Source: Dehalococcoidia bacterium (GTDB taxonomy: Bacteria > Chloroflexota > Dehalococcoidia > Lucifugimonadales > UBA3495). Taken from it: a DNA stretch of 9,806 nt. Below are positions 1 to 7,411 of the stretch, piece after piece. The position numbers and the translations under genes were made by a program. The stretch's first letter is position 1; every line of letters begins with the position of its first letter. The DNA lies in assembly GCA_022823105.1 (NCBI GenBank), contig JAJDXU010000214.1:1-9806 (forward strand), in the 5' to 3' direction. The notes under the pieces were generated by a model. The model worked only from the letters and a program-made list of their open reading frames with translations. It had not been told where the DNA came from and searched no databases.

Positions 1-1370
1 TAAAAGCGGAGTTGCTCCGTGAGCCACAACTGAAGGGGCATCCCCTGATCATCACCATCTCGAATGGTGGCCGACAGGTTGTGCTGGACGCCTCCGACGA
101 AGCTGTGGGTGTCGCGGAGGGGCAAAGCGTTTCGGAGGCACTGTCCCAATGCTCCGACGCCATAACACTTCCGTCCGATCCCGTCTATTTGTCTGAGATC
201 AACGACACCCTGCTGGCCGGGCTGTGCGACGCGGTCCCGCAAGTCGAGGCTGCCGAGCCTGGCGTCTTCTACCTTGACCTTGCCGGGATGGATGATATGT
301 ACGGTGGTATCGACGAGATGGCCTACGCAATTCTATCTGCCTGTGATGGGCGGCTATCTCCCCGGTTGGGCATTGGTGGCGGCAAGTTCCCGGCACGGTG
401 CGCCGCGGCTTGCGCCGGCGGCGGGGGATGGCTGCGAGCTCCGGATGACGCATCCGACTGGTTATCCCCGCTGCCGGTGTCCTGGCTGCCGTTGGATCCG
501 GACTCCTCGGCGCGACTTTCCGGATTCGGGTTCAACACGCTGGGCGATGTTGCGGCGCTGCCGATGTCCGCGCTATCGGAGTTCCTGGGTCCGACCGGAA
601 TACGGATCTGGAAACTCGCCAACGGCATTGACCCTGAGCCGGTCATTCCAACCCGTCTGCCGGAGACGCTGACCGAGCGCCTGGAGTTCCCCTTTCCGGT
701 GGACACCGTTTCGGGCATGGAGGCGGGCGTGAGTGCGCTGGCGGAAAGGCTGTGGCGGTCTGCTGCCCTGAGAGGCCGGAGAGTCGGTCGCGCGGCCTTG
801 GAGGGGGGTCTGCTCTCCGGCAGAGTGTGGCGATTCGAACGCGCTCTGCGCGAGCCGGCGACATCCACCGAAACGCTCACCAGGGCGCTGCTGGCGGGGC
901 TGGGCGCGCGGGACGCGCTGGGCGCCGGCCGCTGGCCCGATGAAGCGGTTGCAGACCTCTCCCTGACGTTGTCCGGGTTCTCCCCGGAAATCGGGCGCCA
1001 GTCGACCCTATGGTCGCGACCGCCCAGCCGAGTGCCTCCTGAGATTCCCGGCGTTGACCGGTTGGTCCGGATGATTTCCGGGTCCCCGCTGCCCGAGCGG
1101 CGATGGGCGTTCGCATCATCACTGGTCCCTCTCTCCATCCCATCGCCTGTGAAGGTCAGTTGCAGTGGTGATACGCCCAAACGGGTAGGCGCTGATTCGA
1201 AGACCTGGCACGCGGTCGACCGGGTGGTGGACCTGTGGGAGGTGGACACTGAGTGGTGGACCAGCGACCCGGTGCGCAGACGCTACTGGCGTCTGGCCCT
1301 GGCCAACGGCGGGCTGATGACGGTGTACCACGATCTGATTGCCGACGGCTGGTTCCGGCAAGGGTACTGA
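1..1370 (+). CDS. imuB: ImuB-like inactive Y-family DNA polymerase (mutasome subunit), 5' end cut by window edge
   Basis: About 455 residues are visible. The open frame runs to the left edge (AAA-GCG-GAG precedes the TTG at 12), so that TTG is internal, not the start. The N-terminal catalytic Asp strand is missing because of the edge. At the second catalytic site, where active Y-family polymerases have S-I-D-E before a conserved L-D-x-x-G, the sequence is EPGVFYLDLAG (from visible residue 85). The Asp-Glu pair is therefore gone, as is known for ImuB, which acts as a scaffold and not as a polymerase. A little-finger-like region follows (about 222-320), then QSTLW at 333-337, a plausible beta-clamp-binding motif. 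The C-terminus (about 402-455: WHAVDRVVDLWEVD to the final WFRQGY) matches the DUF6504-type tail of ImuB. The stop is 5 bases before the dnaE2 start, with AAGGG inside the imuB end as the likely ribosome site, so the two are probably co-translated. imuA would be expected upstream, outside the window. An active DinB is excluded by the missing DE pair. Confidence 0.88.
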   Translation, partial: KAELLREPQLKGHPLIITISNGGRQVVLDASDEAVGVAEGQSVSEALSQCSDAITLPSDPVYLSEINDTLLAGLCDAVPQVEAAEPGVFYLDLAGMDDMYGGIDEMAYAILSACDGRLSPRLGIGGGKFPARCAAACAGGGGWLRAPDDASDWLSPLPVSWLPLDPDSSARLSGFGFNTLGDVAALPMSALSEFLGPTGIRIWKLANGIDPEPVIPTRLPETLTERLEFPFPVDTVSGMEAGVSALAERLWRSAALRGRRVGRAALEGGLLSGRVWRFERALREPATSTETLTRALLAGLGARDALGAGRWPDEAVADLSLTLSGFSPEIGRQSTLWSRPPSRVPPEIPGVDRLVRMISGSPLPERRWAFASSLVPLSIPSPVKVSCSGDTPKRVGADSKTWHAVDRVVDLWEVDTEWWTSDPVRRRYWRLALANGGLMTVYHDLIADGWFRQGY

Positions 1371-1375
1371 TCGCC

Positions 1376-4300
1376 GTGACCGTCGAATATGTCGAGCTAC
1401 GCGCTCATTCCTGGTACTCCTTCGGCGCGGGGGCGTCGTCAACGGCGGACATGGTGACCACGGCCCTTGCCTACGGCTACCCTGCCCTGGGGTTGACCGA
1501 TACGTCCAACCTGTGCGGGGCGCTGGAGTTCAGCGAGCAATGCCGGACCGCCGGTGTCCATCCCATCGTCGGCGCGGACCTCATCGTGCGTGAGCCGGAG
1601 GGTTATGGCCCGGTCACCTTTATCGCAGAGACCGGCGAGGGATATGCCAATCTGTCGCGCCTGATTTCGCTGGCCCACATGACCGGAGGGCGTACCGACC
1701 CCGTGCTGGATGGGCGGTTCCTGGAGTCTCACGCTGATGGGCTCATTGCGTTGCTGGGCGCGCCGGATGGCATTCTCGCCGGCTTGATTCGGAACGGCGA
1801 CTGGTCAGGATCGCAATCCGTGGTCGAAAGGTACTGCCAAAGGTTGACGCGCGGCAGCGTATTCCTGGAGTTGCAGCAGCACTTGGCGCACGGCGACATC
1901 ACACGCAACAAGCGCCTGGGCGAATTGGCGGAGCGATGCGGCGTCGGCGCCGTGGCGACCAACGAAGTGTGGTATCACGACCCGTATCGTTCGCATTTGC
2001 ACGACGCCCTCACTGCGGTGCGACTGAACGCGTCGCTATCGGACATCAGGGAACGGCTCAAGGTCAACGGACAGTACGCATTGAAGCCCCCGGCGGTCAT
2101 GGGCCGGCTTTTCCGGTCCCATCCCGAGGCGGTCCGGAACACCCTGATCATGGCCGAGCGGTGCTCGGATTTCAGTCTGCCTGAATATCTGCAGGGACGT
2201 TATGCCTATCCGGATTGTCCGGTTCCGCCCGGTTACAACGCGCAATCCTGGCTGGAGCGACTGTGCGAGGAGTCGGCCGCCCGACGCTATGGAAGCATCG
2301 ACCGGAAGGTGAGGGAGCGGCTGGATGAGGAGTTTGACCTGATACGCCGTCACGATCTGGCCGGGTTTTTCCTGGTCTATCACCGCATCGTGGAGCTGGC
2401 CCGGGAATGCATGCTGGAACTGGGCTGGGGACATCTGGAGACTCCGCTGGAATGGCTGCCGCCCGGCCGAGGGCGCGGGTCGTCAGTATCGATGCTGGTC
2501 GGGTATTTGATCGGGCTGTCCCACGTTGATCCTGTGGAATATGGACTCACGCTGGACCGGTTCCTGTCCGCCGAGGCCACTACGCTGCCGGACATCGACC
2601 TGGACTTTCCGAGGGACATTCGGGAGCGTCTTATTCTGCGCATTATTGAGGAATGGGGCTGGGATCACGCCGCGCTGGCCGGGATGTTTGCCACGTACAA
2701 GGCGCGCGGCATCGTGCGGGATCTGGGCAAAGCGTTGGGTCTGCCGCCTGAAGAGGTTGGCGCGCTGGCCAAAAGCCTGGAGACCGATTCAGTTTCGGAG
2801 TTGTCGACTTCGCCGACCCTGCTGGCCCGGGCTGACCGGCCCGGCTGGCGAGATCTGCTGACTTTGTCGGAACAGTTGGCCAGATTTCCCAAGGGGCTGG
2901 CCCAGCACCCCGGTGGAATGCTGGTCAGTTCCACGCCGCTCACCGACCTGATGCCGGTCCAGCCGTCGGCAATAGATGGACGTTACGTGGCCCATTGGGA
3001 CAAGGACAGCGTTGATGATGCCGGCGTCCTGAAAATCGACATATTGGCGCTGGGCGCGCTGTCACAGATGCAGGAGGCGGTGCGGCTGGTGCGCGACCGC
3101 ACCGGCACCGAGCCCGACCTGAGCCGCATTGACTACTGGGATGAGGGCGTTTTCGAGGACCTGGGCCGGGGCGATACCGTGGGCGTGTTCCAAGTTGAGT
3201 CTGCCGCCCAGATGCAGACCATCGTGCGGATGCGTCCTCGTCACATTTACGACCTGGCCCTGGAGGTGGCTGCCGTAAGGCCAGGAGTGGGAGCCAACGA
3301 CGGCGTGGCAGAGTACCTGCGCCGGCGGGAAGGGATGCGCTGGCGCTATGACCATCCGCTGGAGCGAAACGCGCTGGAGCGATCCATGGGGGTCATCATG
3401 TTCCAGGACCAGGTGGTGCAGCTGGGTATGGACGTTGGGGGATTCACCGCAGCCGATGCGGACCGGATGCGTCGGGCCTTCGGCCGTCGCAACGGGGAGA
3501 CCCTGGTGGAATCCTACCGTCAGATGTTCCTGGACGGGGCCGCCCAACGTGGCGTCCCAGTGCCCGCCGCCGAGGCCATCTTCGGCAAGTTCAACCCCCA
3601 CTACATGTTCCCGGAGGGGCATGCCCTGGCATTCGCCTTCACCGCCTACCAGATGGCATGGCTGCGACGTTACCATCCCCTGGAATTTTTTGTTGCGCTG
3701 TTCAATCAGCAGCCCATGGGGTTCTGGGACCTGGACACGCTCAAGCAGGACGCCCGGCGGCTGCGGCTGCGTGTCGCGTATCCCGACGTCAACCGGTCCG
3801 AACTACTCTGCACCGCTGAGGGCGCGGACACGCTGCGCATCGGATTGACTTTTGTAAAGGGCATTGACGCCCGGCTGGGGTCGATACTGCTGGCGGCGCG
3901 AAAAGCTCGCCCGTTCGCCGGTCTTTCCGACGTGCTGGCACGGTCCGGGTTGTCCCGAGAGGCCCTGGAGAACCTGACCCGGGCCGGCGCCATGGACAGG
4001 CTCATCGATTTCACCGACCGGAGCGCTGCATTGTGGCAGGTTGGAGCCGGGTACGTGCCCGGCGTGCGCCGAGGTCAGCTGGCGTTGCCCATGTCGGTGG
4101 CGGATGCGCCGGAGACATTGGCAGCACGCGACCGGGCCGACCGGATGCTGGACGAGTACGCCATGATGGGTCTGTGCCCCGACGGCCATGTGATGGAGTT
4201 GGTCCGTCACGAACTCATTGACGTGTTCACCAGCGACGAGTTGCTGGGGACAAAGGATGGCGACACGGTGCGCGTGGCGGGACGGGTCGTGCGCCGGCAA

Positions 4301-4534
4301 CGCCCACTGGCGGCGGCGGTGTTCCTGACCCTGGAGGATGAGTTTGGTCTGATTCCCCTGGCCGTCTGGCCGGCGGAGTGGGAGCGGCTCAAGGGCGCGC
4401 TGCGTCATACGCTGGTGGTTGTGGAGGGCACGGTGTCGCGGCGGGACGATACGCTGAATGTGGTCGCCAAAAAGGCCTGGCCGCTGTCCGTAAATTTGGA
4501 TAGCGCCCGGAGTCGCCGTCCTGACTGGCGTTGA
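1376..4534 (+). CDS. dnaE2: Error-prone DNA polymerase DnaE2 (C-family, PHP domain)
   Basis: A protein of 1052 aa, a normal DnaE2 length. It is the polymerase of the ImuA/ImuB/DnaE2 translesion mutasome. The GTG at 1376 is chosen because the protein then begins MTVEYVELRAHSWYSF, aligning with the PHP start; the open frame upstream only overlaps imuB. Domains: PHP (about 5-280), where the first metal His of the usual LHxHS is Arg9 and the TDH His is Thr43, so PHP nuclease activity is probably lost; palm with catalytic PDIDLDF (D406, D408) and KIDILALG (D555); HPGGMLVSS; the DnaE2-typical WDKD at 541-544; fingers with FQDQV and QQPMGFWDLDTLKQDARR; helix-hairpin-helix (about 845-880); OB fold (about 965-1035) with VRVAGRVVRRQRP and TLEDEFG. 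WDKD, QPMGF and RQRP separate it from replicative DnaE1. It lies 5 bases after imuB and probably shares its transcript. SOS control is typical of such cassettes, but their promoter is outside the window. Confidence 0.95.
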   Translation: MTVEYVELRAHSWYSFGAGASSTADMVTTALAYGYPALGLTDTSNLCGALEFSEQCRTAGVHPIVGADLIVREPEGYGPVTFIAETGEGYANLSRLISLAHMTGGRTDPVLDGRFLESHADGLIALLGAPDGILAGLIRNGDWSGSQSVVERYCQRLTRGSVFLELQQHLAHGDITRNKRLGELAERCGVGAVATNEVWYHDPYRSHLHDALTAVRLNASLSDIRERLKVNGQYALKPPAVMGRLFRSHPEAVRNTLIMAERCSDFSLPEYLQGRYAYPDCPVPPGYNAQSWLERLCEESAARRYGSIDRKVRERLDEEFDLIRRHDLAGFFLVYHRIVELARECMLELGWGHLETPLEWLPPGRGRGSSVSMLVGYLIGLSHVDPVEYGLTLDRFLSAEATTLPDIDLDFPRDIRERLILRIIEEWGWDHAALAGMFATYKARGIVRDLGKALGLPPEEVGALAKSLETDSVSELSTSPTLLARADRPGWRDLLTLSEQLARFPKGLAQHPGGMLVSSTPLTDLMPVQPSAIDGRYVAHWDKDSVDDAGVLKIDILALGALSQMQEAVRLVRDRTGTEPDLSRIDYWDEGVFEDLGRGDTVGVFQVESAAQMQTIVRMRPRHIYDLALEVAAVRPGVGANDGVAEYLRRREGMRWRYDHPLERNALERSMGVIMFQDQVVQLGMDVGGFTAADADRMRRAFGRRNGETLVESYRQMFLDGAAQRGVPVPAAEAIFGKFNPHYMFPEGHALAFAFTAYQMAWLRRYHPLEFFVALFNQQPMGFWDLDTLKQDARRLRLRVAYPDVNRSELLCTAEGADTLRIGLTFVKGIDARLGSILLAARKARPFAGLSDVLARSGLSREALENLTRAGAMDRLIDFTDRSAALWQVGAGYVPGVRRGQLALPMSVADAPETLAARDRADRMLDEYAMMGLCPDGHVMELVRHELIDVFTSDELLGTKDGDTVRVAGRVVRRQRPLAAAVFLTLEDEFGLIPLAVWPAEWERLKGALRHTLVVVEGTVSRRDDTLNVVAKKAWPLSVNLDSARSRRPDWR

Positions 4535-4660
4535 CGCAATTTTCTCAGGCCAGCCACCAAGTTTCCGGCAGGGGAGAAACATGCCTCGTTCCCACCTGCG
4601 CAGGGCCGCGCCCCGGACCCCGCCAGCATGATGCCGTGAAGATGAACGCCCAACCGACCA
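4535..4660. other. Intergenic spacer after dnaE2
   Basis: No gene is supported here. The stretch holds a self-complementary decamer CCTGCGCAGG (4595-4604) and a loose stem, GCAGG at 4568-4572 with CCTGC at 4595-4599. Neither is followed by a T run, so no convincing intrinsic terminator for dnaE2 is visible. A loose symmetric element (GAAAC, seven bases, GTTCC at 4576-4592) was considered as a LexA-like site but is not a good match. Confidence 0.4.
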
Positions 4661-4669
4661 TGCTATACT
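4661..4669 (+). promoter_or_regulatory. Extended -10 promoter for the beta-CASP nuclease gene
   Basis: TGCTATACT fits the TGn-TATAAT extended -10 form with one mismatch in the hexamer. No good -35 is present; the best is ATGAAC at 4642-4647 with 16-base spacing (three of six matches). Extended -10 promoters can work with a weak -35. The predicted transcription start near 4676 would leave a leader of about 27 bases before the GTG at 4703. This suggests the nuclease gene can be transcribed separately from imuB-dnaE2. Confidence 0.5.
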
Positions 4670-4675
4670 CGGCGC

Positions 4676-4699
4676 GCCGCAACCGGCGGCCGGGTTTTT
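4676..4699 (+). promoter_or_regulatory. GC hairpin plus T5 run in the nuclease gene leader
   Basis: GCCGC (4676-4680) pairs with GCGGC (4686-4690) around AACCG. A competing fold pairs AACCGG (4681-4686) with CCGG-G-TT (4690-4696), one base bulged. Five T residues (4695-4699) follow and end three bases before the GTG start. The shape resembles a small intrinsic terminator or attenuator, but because it lies downstream of the likely promoter it would sit in the 5' leader of the next gene. It could also be the terminator of dnaE2 read-through. No clear Shine-Dalgarno sequence precedes the GTG. Confidence 0.35.
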
Positions 4700-4702
4700 C
4701 AC

Positions 4703-5716
4703 GTGGACGTGGTATTCGACCGGGGAGTGTACCTGCCCCAATTTGACCTCTGGCTCGATTCCCTGCGAAAGCGCAACACGTCGGTGGTCTCCCACGCCCA
4801 CTCCGACCACATCGCCCGACATGTCAGACCGGTGCTGACGCAGGGAACGCGCATCCTGCTGGACGATTATTTCAAGCGGTCCGAACCGGTGGAACTGGGA
4901 TACGGGGAATCGCTGGAAACGCCAGAATACTCGATCACCCTGCATCCGGCAGGCCATTGTCTCGGCTCCGCGCAGACCCTGGTGATGGATCGCCGAACCG
5001 GCGAACGCCTGCTCTACACGGGCGATCTGCGTATCCAGCCATCGCCCATCAACGAGCCGGTTGAGGCCATTCACTGCGACACGCTGGTGATAGAGAGCAC
5101 CTACGGTCGACCGGATTACGTGTTTCCCCCTCAGGAGGAGGCCATCGGGACGGCCTTACGAGTCATCGGCCAGTGGCTGGAGCAGGGCGCAATCCCCATT
5201 GTCCTGGGCTGGAGGTTGGGCAAGGCCCAGGAGGCGCTGCACCACCTGCTAACCGCCGGATTACCGGTGGCATGCGAGGAGAGCGTGTATGACATCGCAC
5301 GACGGTATGAGTCCGGGGGCGTGCGTTTCCCCGGCGAGTATCGCCTCTTTGCCGGCGATTTTCGGGATGGAGAGGTGTGCATCTTCCCACCGAGTCGGAA
5401 ATCCCGGGAGCAGGTAGGGCAGAGCCTCCCGCCCGGGAAGTCGGCTCGCTACCTGGAACTGACCGGATGGGCGGCTGGCAGGGGCGAAAAGCCCTGGGGG
5501 CGAGGCCGGCCCGGGGACTCCAGTCTGCCCTACAGCGACCATGCAGATTTCAACGACCTGATGGGATACGTCCAAGCCGTTCGGCCCAAGCGAGTGTACA
5601 CGGTGTTTGGCTTCCCGGATCTGGCGGCTCATCTGCGTCAGCAAGGTTATGCCGCCATCCATCTGGGCAAGAATGCCGGACCCGGTGATCAGGCTGTGCA
5701 GATGCCGTTGTTGTAA
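4703..5716 (+). CDS. Beta-CASP metallo-beta-lactamase-fold exonuclease (COG1236 / ligase-associated exonuclease-like)
   Basis: A protein of 337 aa. Beta-CASP hydrolases use two zinc ions to cut DNA or RNA. Visible motifs: HAHSDH (H31, H33, D35, H36), HPAGHCLGSAQ (H85), YTGDLR (D108), motif A in VIESTYG (E131), and motif B in YSDHADFNDL (H280). At motif C, where CPSF73/RNase J-type and ligase-associated enzymes have a His-Gly, this protein has VFGF (F302). Family knowledge: DNA-acting SNM1/Artemis proteins also lack this His, having Val. The spacing and phrases such as HPAGH-LGSAQ, CDT-IEST-G and GKAQ resemble the bacterial ligase-associated DNA exonuclease group, but no ligase or Lhr helicase gene is in view. 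The GTG start is the first in the frame and lies directly before the conserved N-terminal strand. No signal peptide or membrane segment is seen, so it is probably cytoplasmic. It lies 168 bases after dnaE2 on the same strand, which hints at DNA repair, but it has its own candidate promoter. DNA versus RNA substrate is undecided. Confidence 0.85.
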   Translation: MDVVFDRGVYLPQFDLWLDSLRKRNTSVVSHAHSDHIARHVRPVLTQGTRILLDDYFKRSEPVELGYGESLETPEYSITLHPAGHCLGSAQTLVMDRRTGERLLYTGDLRIQPSPINEPVEAIHCDTLVIESTYGRPDYVFPPQEEAIGTALRVIGQWLEQGAIPIVLGWRLGKAQEALHHLLTAGLPVACEESVYDIARRYESGGVRFPGEYRLFAGDFRDGEVCIFPPSRKSREQVGQSLPPGKSARYLELTGWAAGRGEKPWGRGRPGDSSLPYSDHADFNDLMGYVQAVRPKRVYTVFGFPDLAAHLRQQGYAAIHLGKNAGPGDQAVQMPLL

Positions 5717-5738
5717 TCTGAGCAGTAGGTTGATGTGA

Positions 5739-5767
5739 GTAGGGGCAGGTTTCAAACCTGCCCCTAC
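5739..5767. repeat. Perfect 29-base palindrome between convergent genes (REP-like; possible bidirectional terminator)
   Basis: GTAGGGGCAGGTTT (5739-5752), one central C, then its exact reverse complement AAACCTGCCCCTAC (5754-5767). As RNA it would form a stem of about 13 bp with a three-base loop on either strand. It lies 22 bases after the nuclease stop codon and 26 bases beyond the leuA stop codon, so it can serve both converging transcripts. Neither side has a T run after the stem, so classic intrinsic termination is not certain. The sequence resembles a dispersed palindrome I recall from Chloroflexota and other metagenomic genomes; only one copy is in this window, so repeat membership is unproven here. 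Confidence 0.75.
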
Positions 5768-5793
5768 GCGATGCGGCGGTTTCGGAATCGGGT

Positions 5794-7353
5794 TTAGTCC
5801 GGGGTGGTGCCGACTGCGGGCAGCGCGGCTTCTTCGTCGGCGGCGAGCATGCGGTTCATCGCGCTGAGGTAAGCTTGGGCGCTGGCGACGATGATGTCGG
5901 TGTTGGCGCCGCGGCCGGTGAAGATGCGGCCGCTGTTTTCCACGCGCATCGTGACGGAACCCACGGAGTCGCGGCCTTCGGTAACAGCCTGCACCTGGAA
6001 GTCTTCGATCCGCGCCGTATTGCCGATCACCCGGTCGATGGCCCGGCACACGGCGTCCACCGGGCCGTTGCCGGTGGATGCGTCGGTGTAGGTCTCGCCA
6101 TCGGGGCCGATGAGGCGCACGGTGGCGGTGGGAATATCCTTGTCGCCGCTGGTGAAGTGCACCGTTTCCAACGAATAGGAGACCGGTTCCGTGGCGGAGC
6201 GATTCTCCTCGTCCATCAGGATTTCGAGGTCGCGGTCAGTGATTTCGGGCTTCTTATCGGCCAGTTCGAGGAATCGCTGGTACACGCCCGTGACCTCCTC
6301 GCGGTCCAGCGAGTAGCCCAAGGTTTCCAGTCGGGCCTGCAGGCCGGCGCGGCCGCTGAGCTTGCCCAGCACGAGCTGAACGTCCGGCGGGAGGCCGACG
6401 CGCTCGGGCTTCATCACTTCGTAGGTGGAGCGGTCCTTCAGCACGCCGTCCTGGTGGATGCCGGATGCATGGCGGAAGGCGTTTTCGCCCACGATGGCCT
6501 TGTTGGCCTGCACGTTCATGCCGGTGATGCGGCTGACGAGGCGGCTGCTGGGGTAGATCTGGGTCGTGTCCACGTTGAGGTCGACGCCGAAGAAGTCCTT
6601 GCGGGTGTCCAGCGCCATGATGATCTCTTCCAGCGAGGCGTTGCCGGCACGCTCGCCGATGCCGTTGATGCAGCCTTCGACCTGGCGGGCGCCCACTTCG
6701 ATGGCGGCCAGGCTGTTGGACACGGCCAGGCCGAGGTCGTTGTGGCAGTGAACGGACAGGGTGACGTTCTCGATGCCGCGGACGTTCTGCTGAATGTCGT
6801 TCAGCATGGTCTGGAAGTCGGACGGGATGGCGTAGCCCACCGTGTCAGCGATGTTGATCGTGGTGGCGCCAACCCTGATGACCTCTTCCAGCATCCGGTA
6901 CAGGTACTCCCGGTTGGTCCGGGTGGCGTCCATGGGTGAGAACTCGACATCGTCGCAGTAGCCCTTGGCCCGGGAGACCATGTCCACGGCCATGTTCATG
7001 ACGTCTTCCCGGTCCTTGCGGAGCTGGTGCATCTGGTGGATTTCGGAGGACGACAGGAAGACGTGAATACGAGGCTGCTGCGCTCCCTTGATGGCGTTCC
7101 ACGCCGCGTCCACGTCACCGGCGACGGCGCGGGACAGGGAGCAGATGATGGGACCTTCGACCTCGTTGGCGATTCTGGAGACCGCCTCGAAATCACCGGG
7201 GGAGCTGGCGGCAAAGCCGGCCTCGATGATGTCCACTTTCATACGGGCCAGTTGGCGGGCGATCTGCATTTTTTCGTCGACGGTCATTCCGATGCCGGCG
7301 GACTGTTCACCATCGCGCAGGGTGGTATCCAGAAACTTTACTTGTGCAGCCAT
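5794..7353 (-). CDS. leuA: 2-isopropylmalate synthase LeuA
   Basis: A protein of 519 aa, normal for bacterial LeuA. It condenses acetyl-CoA with 2-ketoisovalerate to 2-isopropylmalate, the first committed step of leucine synthesis. The ATG at 7353 is chosen because MAAQVKFLDTTLRDGEQ is the usual LeuA beginning and GGAAAGGA lies at good spacing before it; a GTG farther upstream (7464) would add about 37 unrelated residues. Motifs: DTTLRDGEQ (R13, D14: catalytic Arg and metal Asp), VHCHNDLGLA (H202, H204 metal ligands), NGIGERAGN (230-238). After the TIM barrel and linker comes the C-terminal regulatory domain (about 385-510) with DASTGNGPVDAV, which normally binds leucine for feedback inhibition. 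Citramalate synthase and homocitrate synthase are relatives; the length, regulatory domain and ilv neighbours favour LeuA. It is the last gene of the ilvB-ilvN-ilvC-leuA run but is set off by a 254-base leader-like gap. Confidence 0.95.
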   Translation of the reverse strand: MAAQVKFLDTTLRDGEQSAGIGMTVDEKMQIARQLARMKVDIIEAGFAASSPGDFEAVSRIANEVEGPIICSLSRAVAGDVDAAWNAIKGAQQPRIHVFLSSSEIHQMHQLRKDREDVMNMAVDMVSRAKGYCDDVEFSPMDATRTNREYLYRMLEEVIRVGATTINIADTVGYAIPSDFQTMLNDIQQNVRGIENVTLSVHCHNDLGLAVSNSLAAIEVGARQVEGCINGIGERAGNASLEEIIMALDTRKDFFGVDLNVDTTQIYPSSRLVSRITGMNVQANKAIVGENAFRHASGIHQDGVLKDRSTYEVMKPERVGLPPDVQLVLGKLSGRAGLQARLETLGYSLDREEVTGVYQRFLELADKKPEITDRDLEILMDEENRSATEPVSYSLETVHFTSGDKDIPTATVRLIGPDGETYTDASTGNGPVDAVCRAIDRVIGNTARIEDFQVQAVTEGRDSVGSVTMRVENSGRIFTGRGANTDIIVASAQAYLSAMNRMLAADEEAALPAVGTTPD

Positions 7354-7381
7354 TTTGGTTCCTTTCCTTCTGTGGGGTTGT

Positions 7382-7397
7382 GCGCCGCTCACGGCGC
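7382..7397 (-). promoter_or_regulatory. GC hairpin upstream of leuA, with an overlapping alternative pairing
   Basis: In leuA mRNA sense, GCGCCG, loop TGAG, CGGCGC: six GC pairs and a tetraloop. It ends 11 bases before the leuA purine-rich ribosome site. A competing five-base stem pairs ACGGC, starting at the last base of the small ORF stop codon (7412-7408), with GCCGT (7395-7391), and excludes the first hairpin. There is no T run after it, so plain intrinsic termination is unlikely. Confidence 0.4.
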
Positions 7398-7411
7398 GTT
7401 GGCGTTGGCCG

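Noticed and set aside
12..14. TTG at 12 as the imuB start
   Set aside because: The frame stays open to the left edge, and the residues before it (KAE then LLREPQLKG) fit the interior of a Y-family protein; the true start is outside.
323..1249. - strand open frame (308 aa) opposite imuB
   Set aside because: S, R and P-rich shadow of the imuB coding strand without family features.
4576..4592. LexA/SOS-box-like element GAAAC-N7-GTTCC
   Set aside because: Spacing and half-sites do not match the known GAAC-N4-GTTC form; probably chance symmetry.
3803..5074. Long - strand open frame (423 aa) across the dnaE2 end, spacer and nuclease start
   Set aside because: It spans two well-supported + strand genes and their spacer; the composition is rich in H, Q, R and P, typical of a shadow frame.
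5875..6939. Long + strand open frame (354 aa) opposite leuA
   Set aside because: It is antisense to a clear LeuA; the composition (V, G, A, D, H-rich) is what GC-rich codon bias yields on the opposite strand. No motif or ribosome site supports it.
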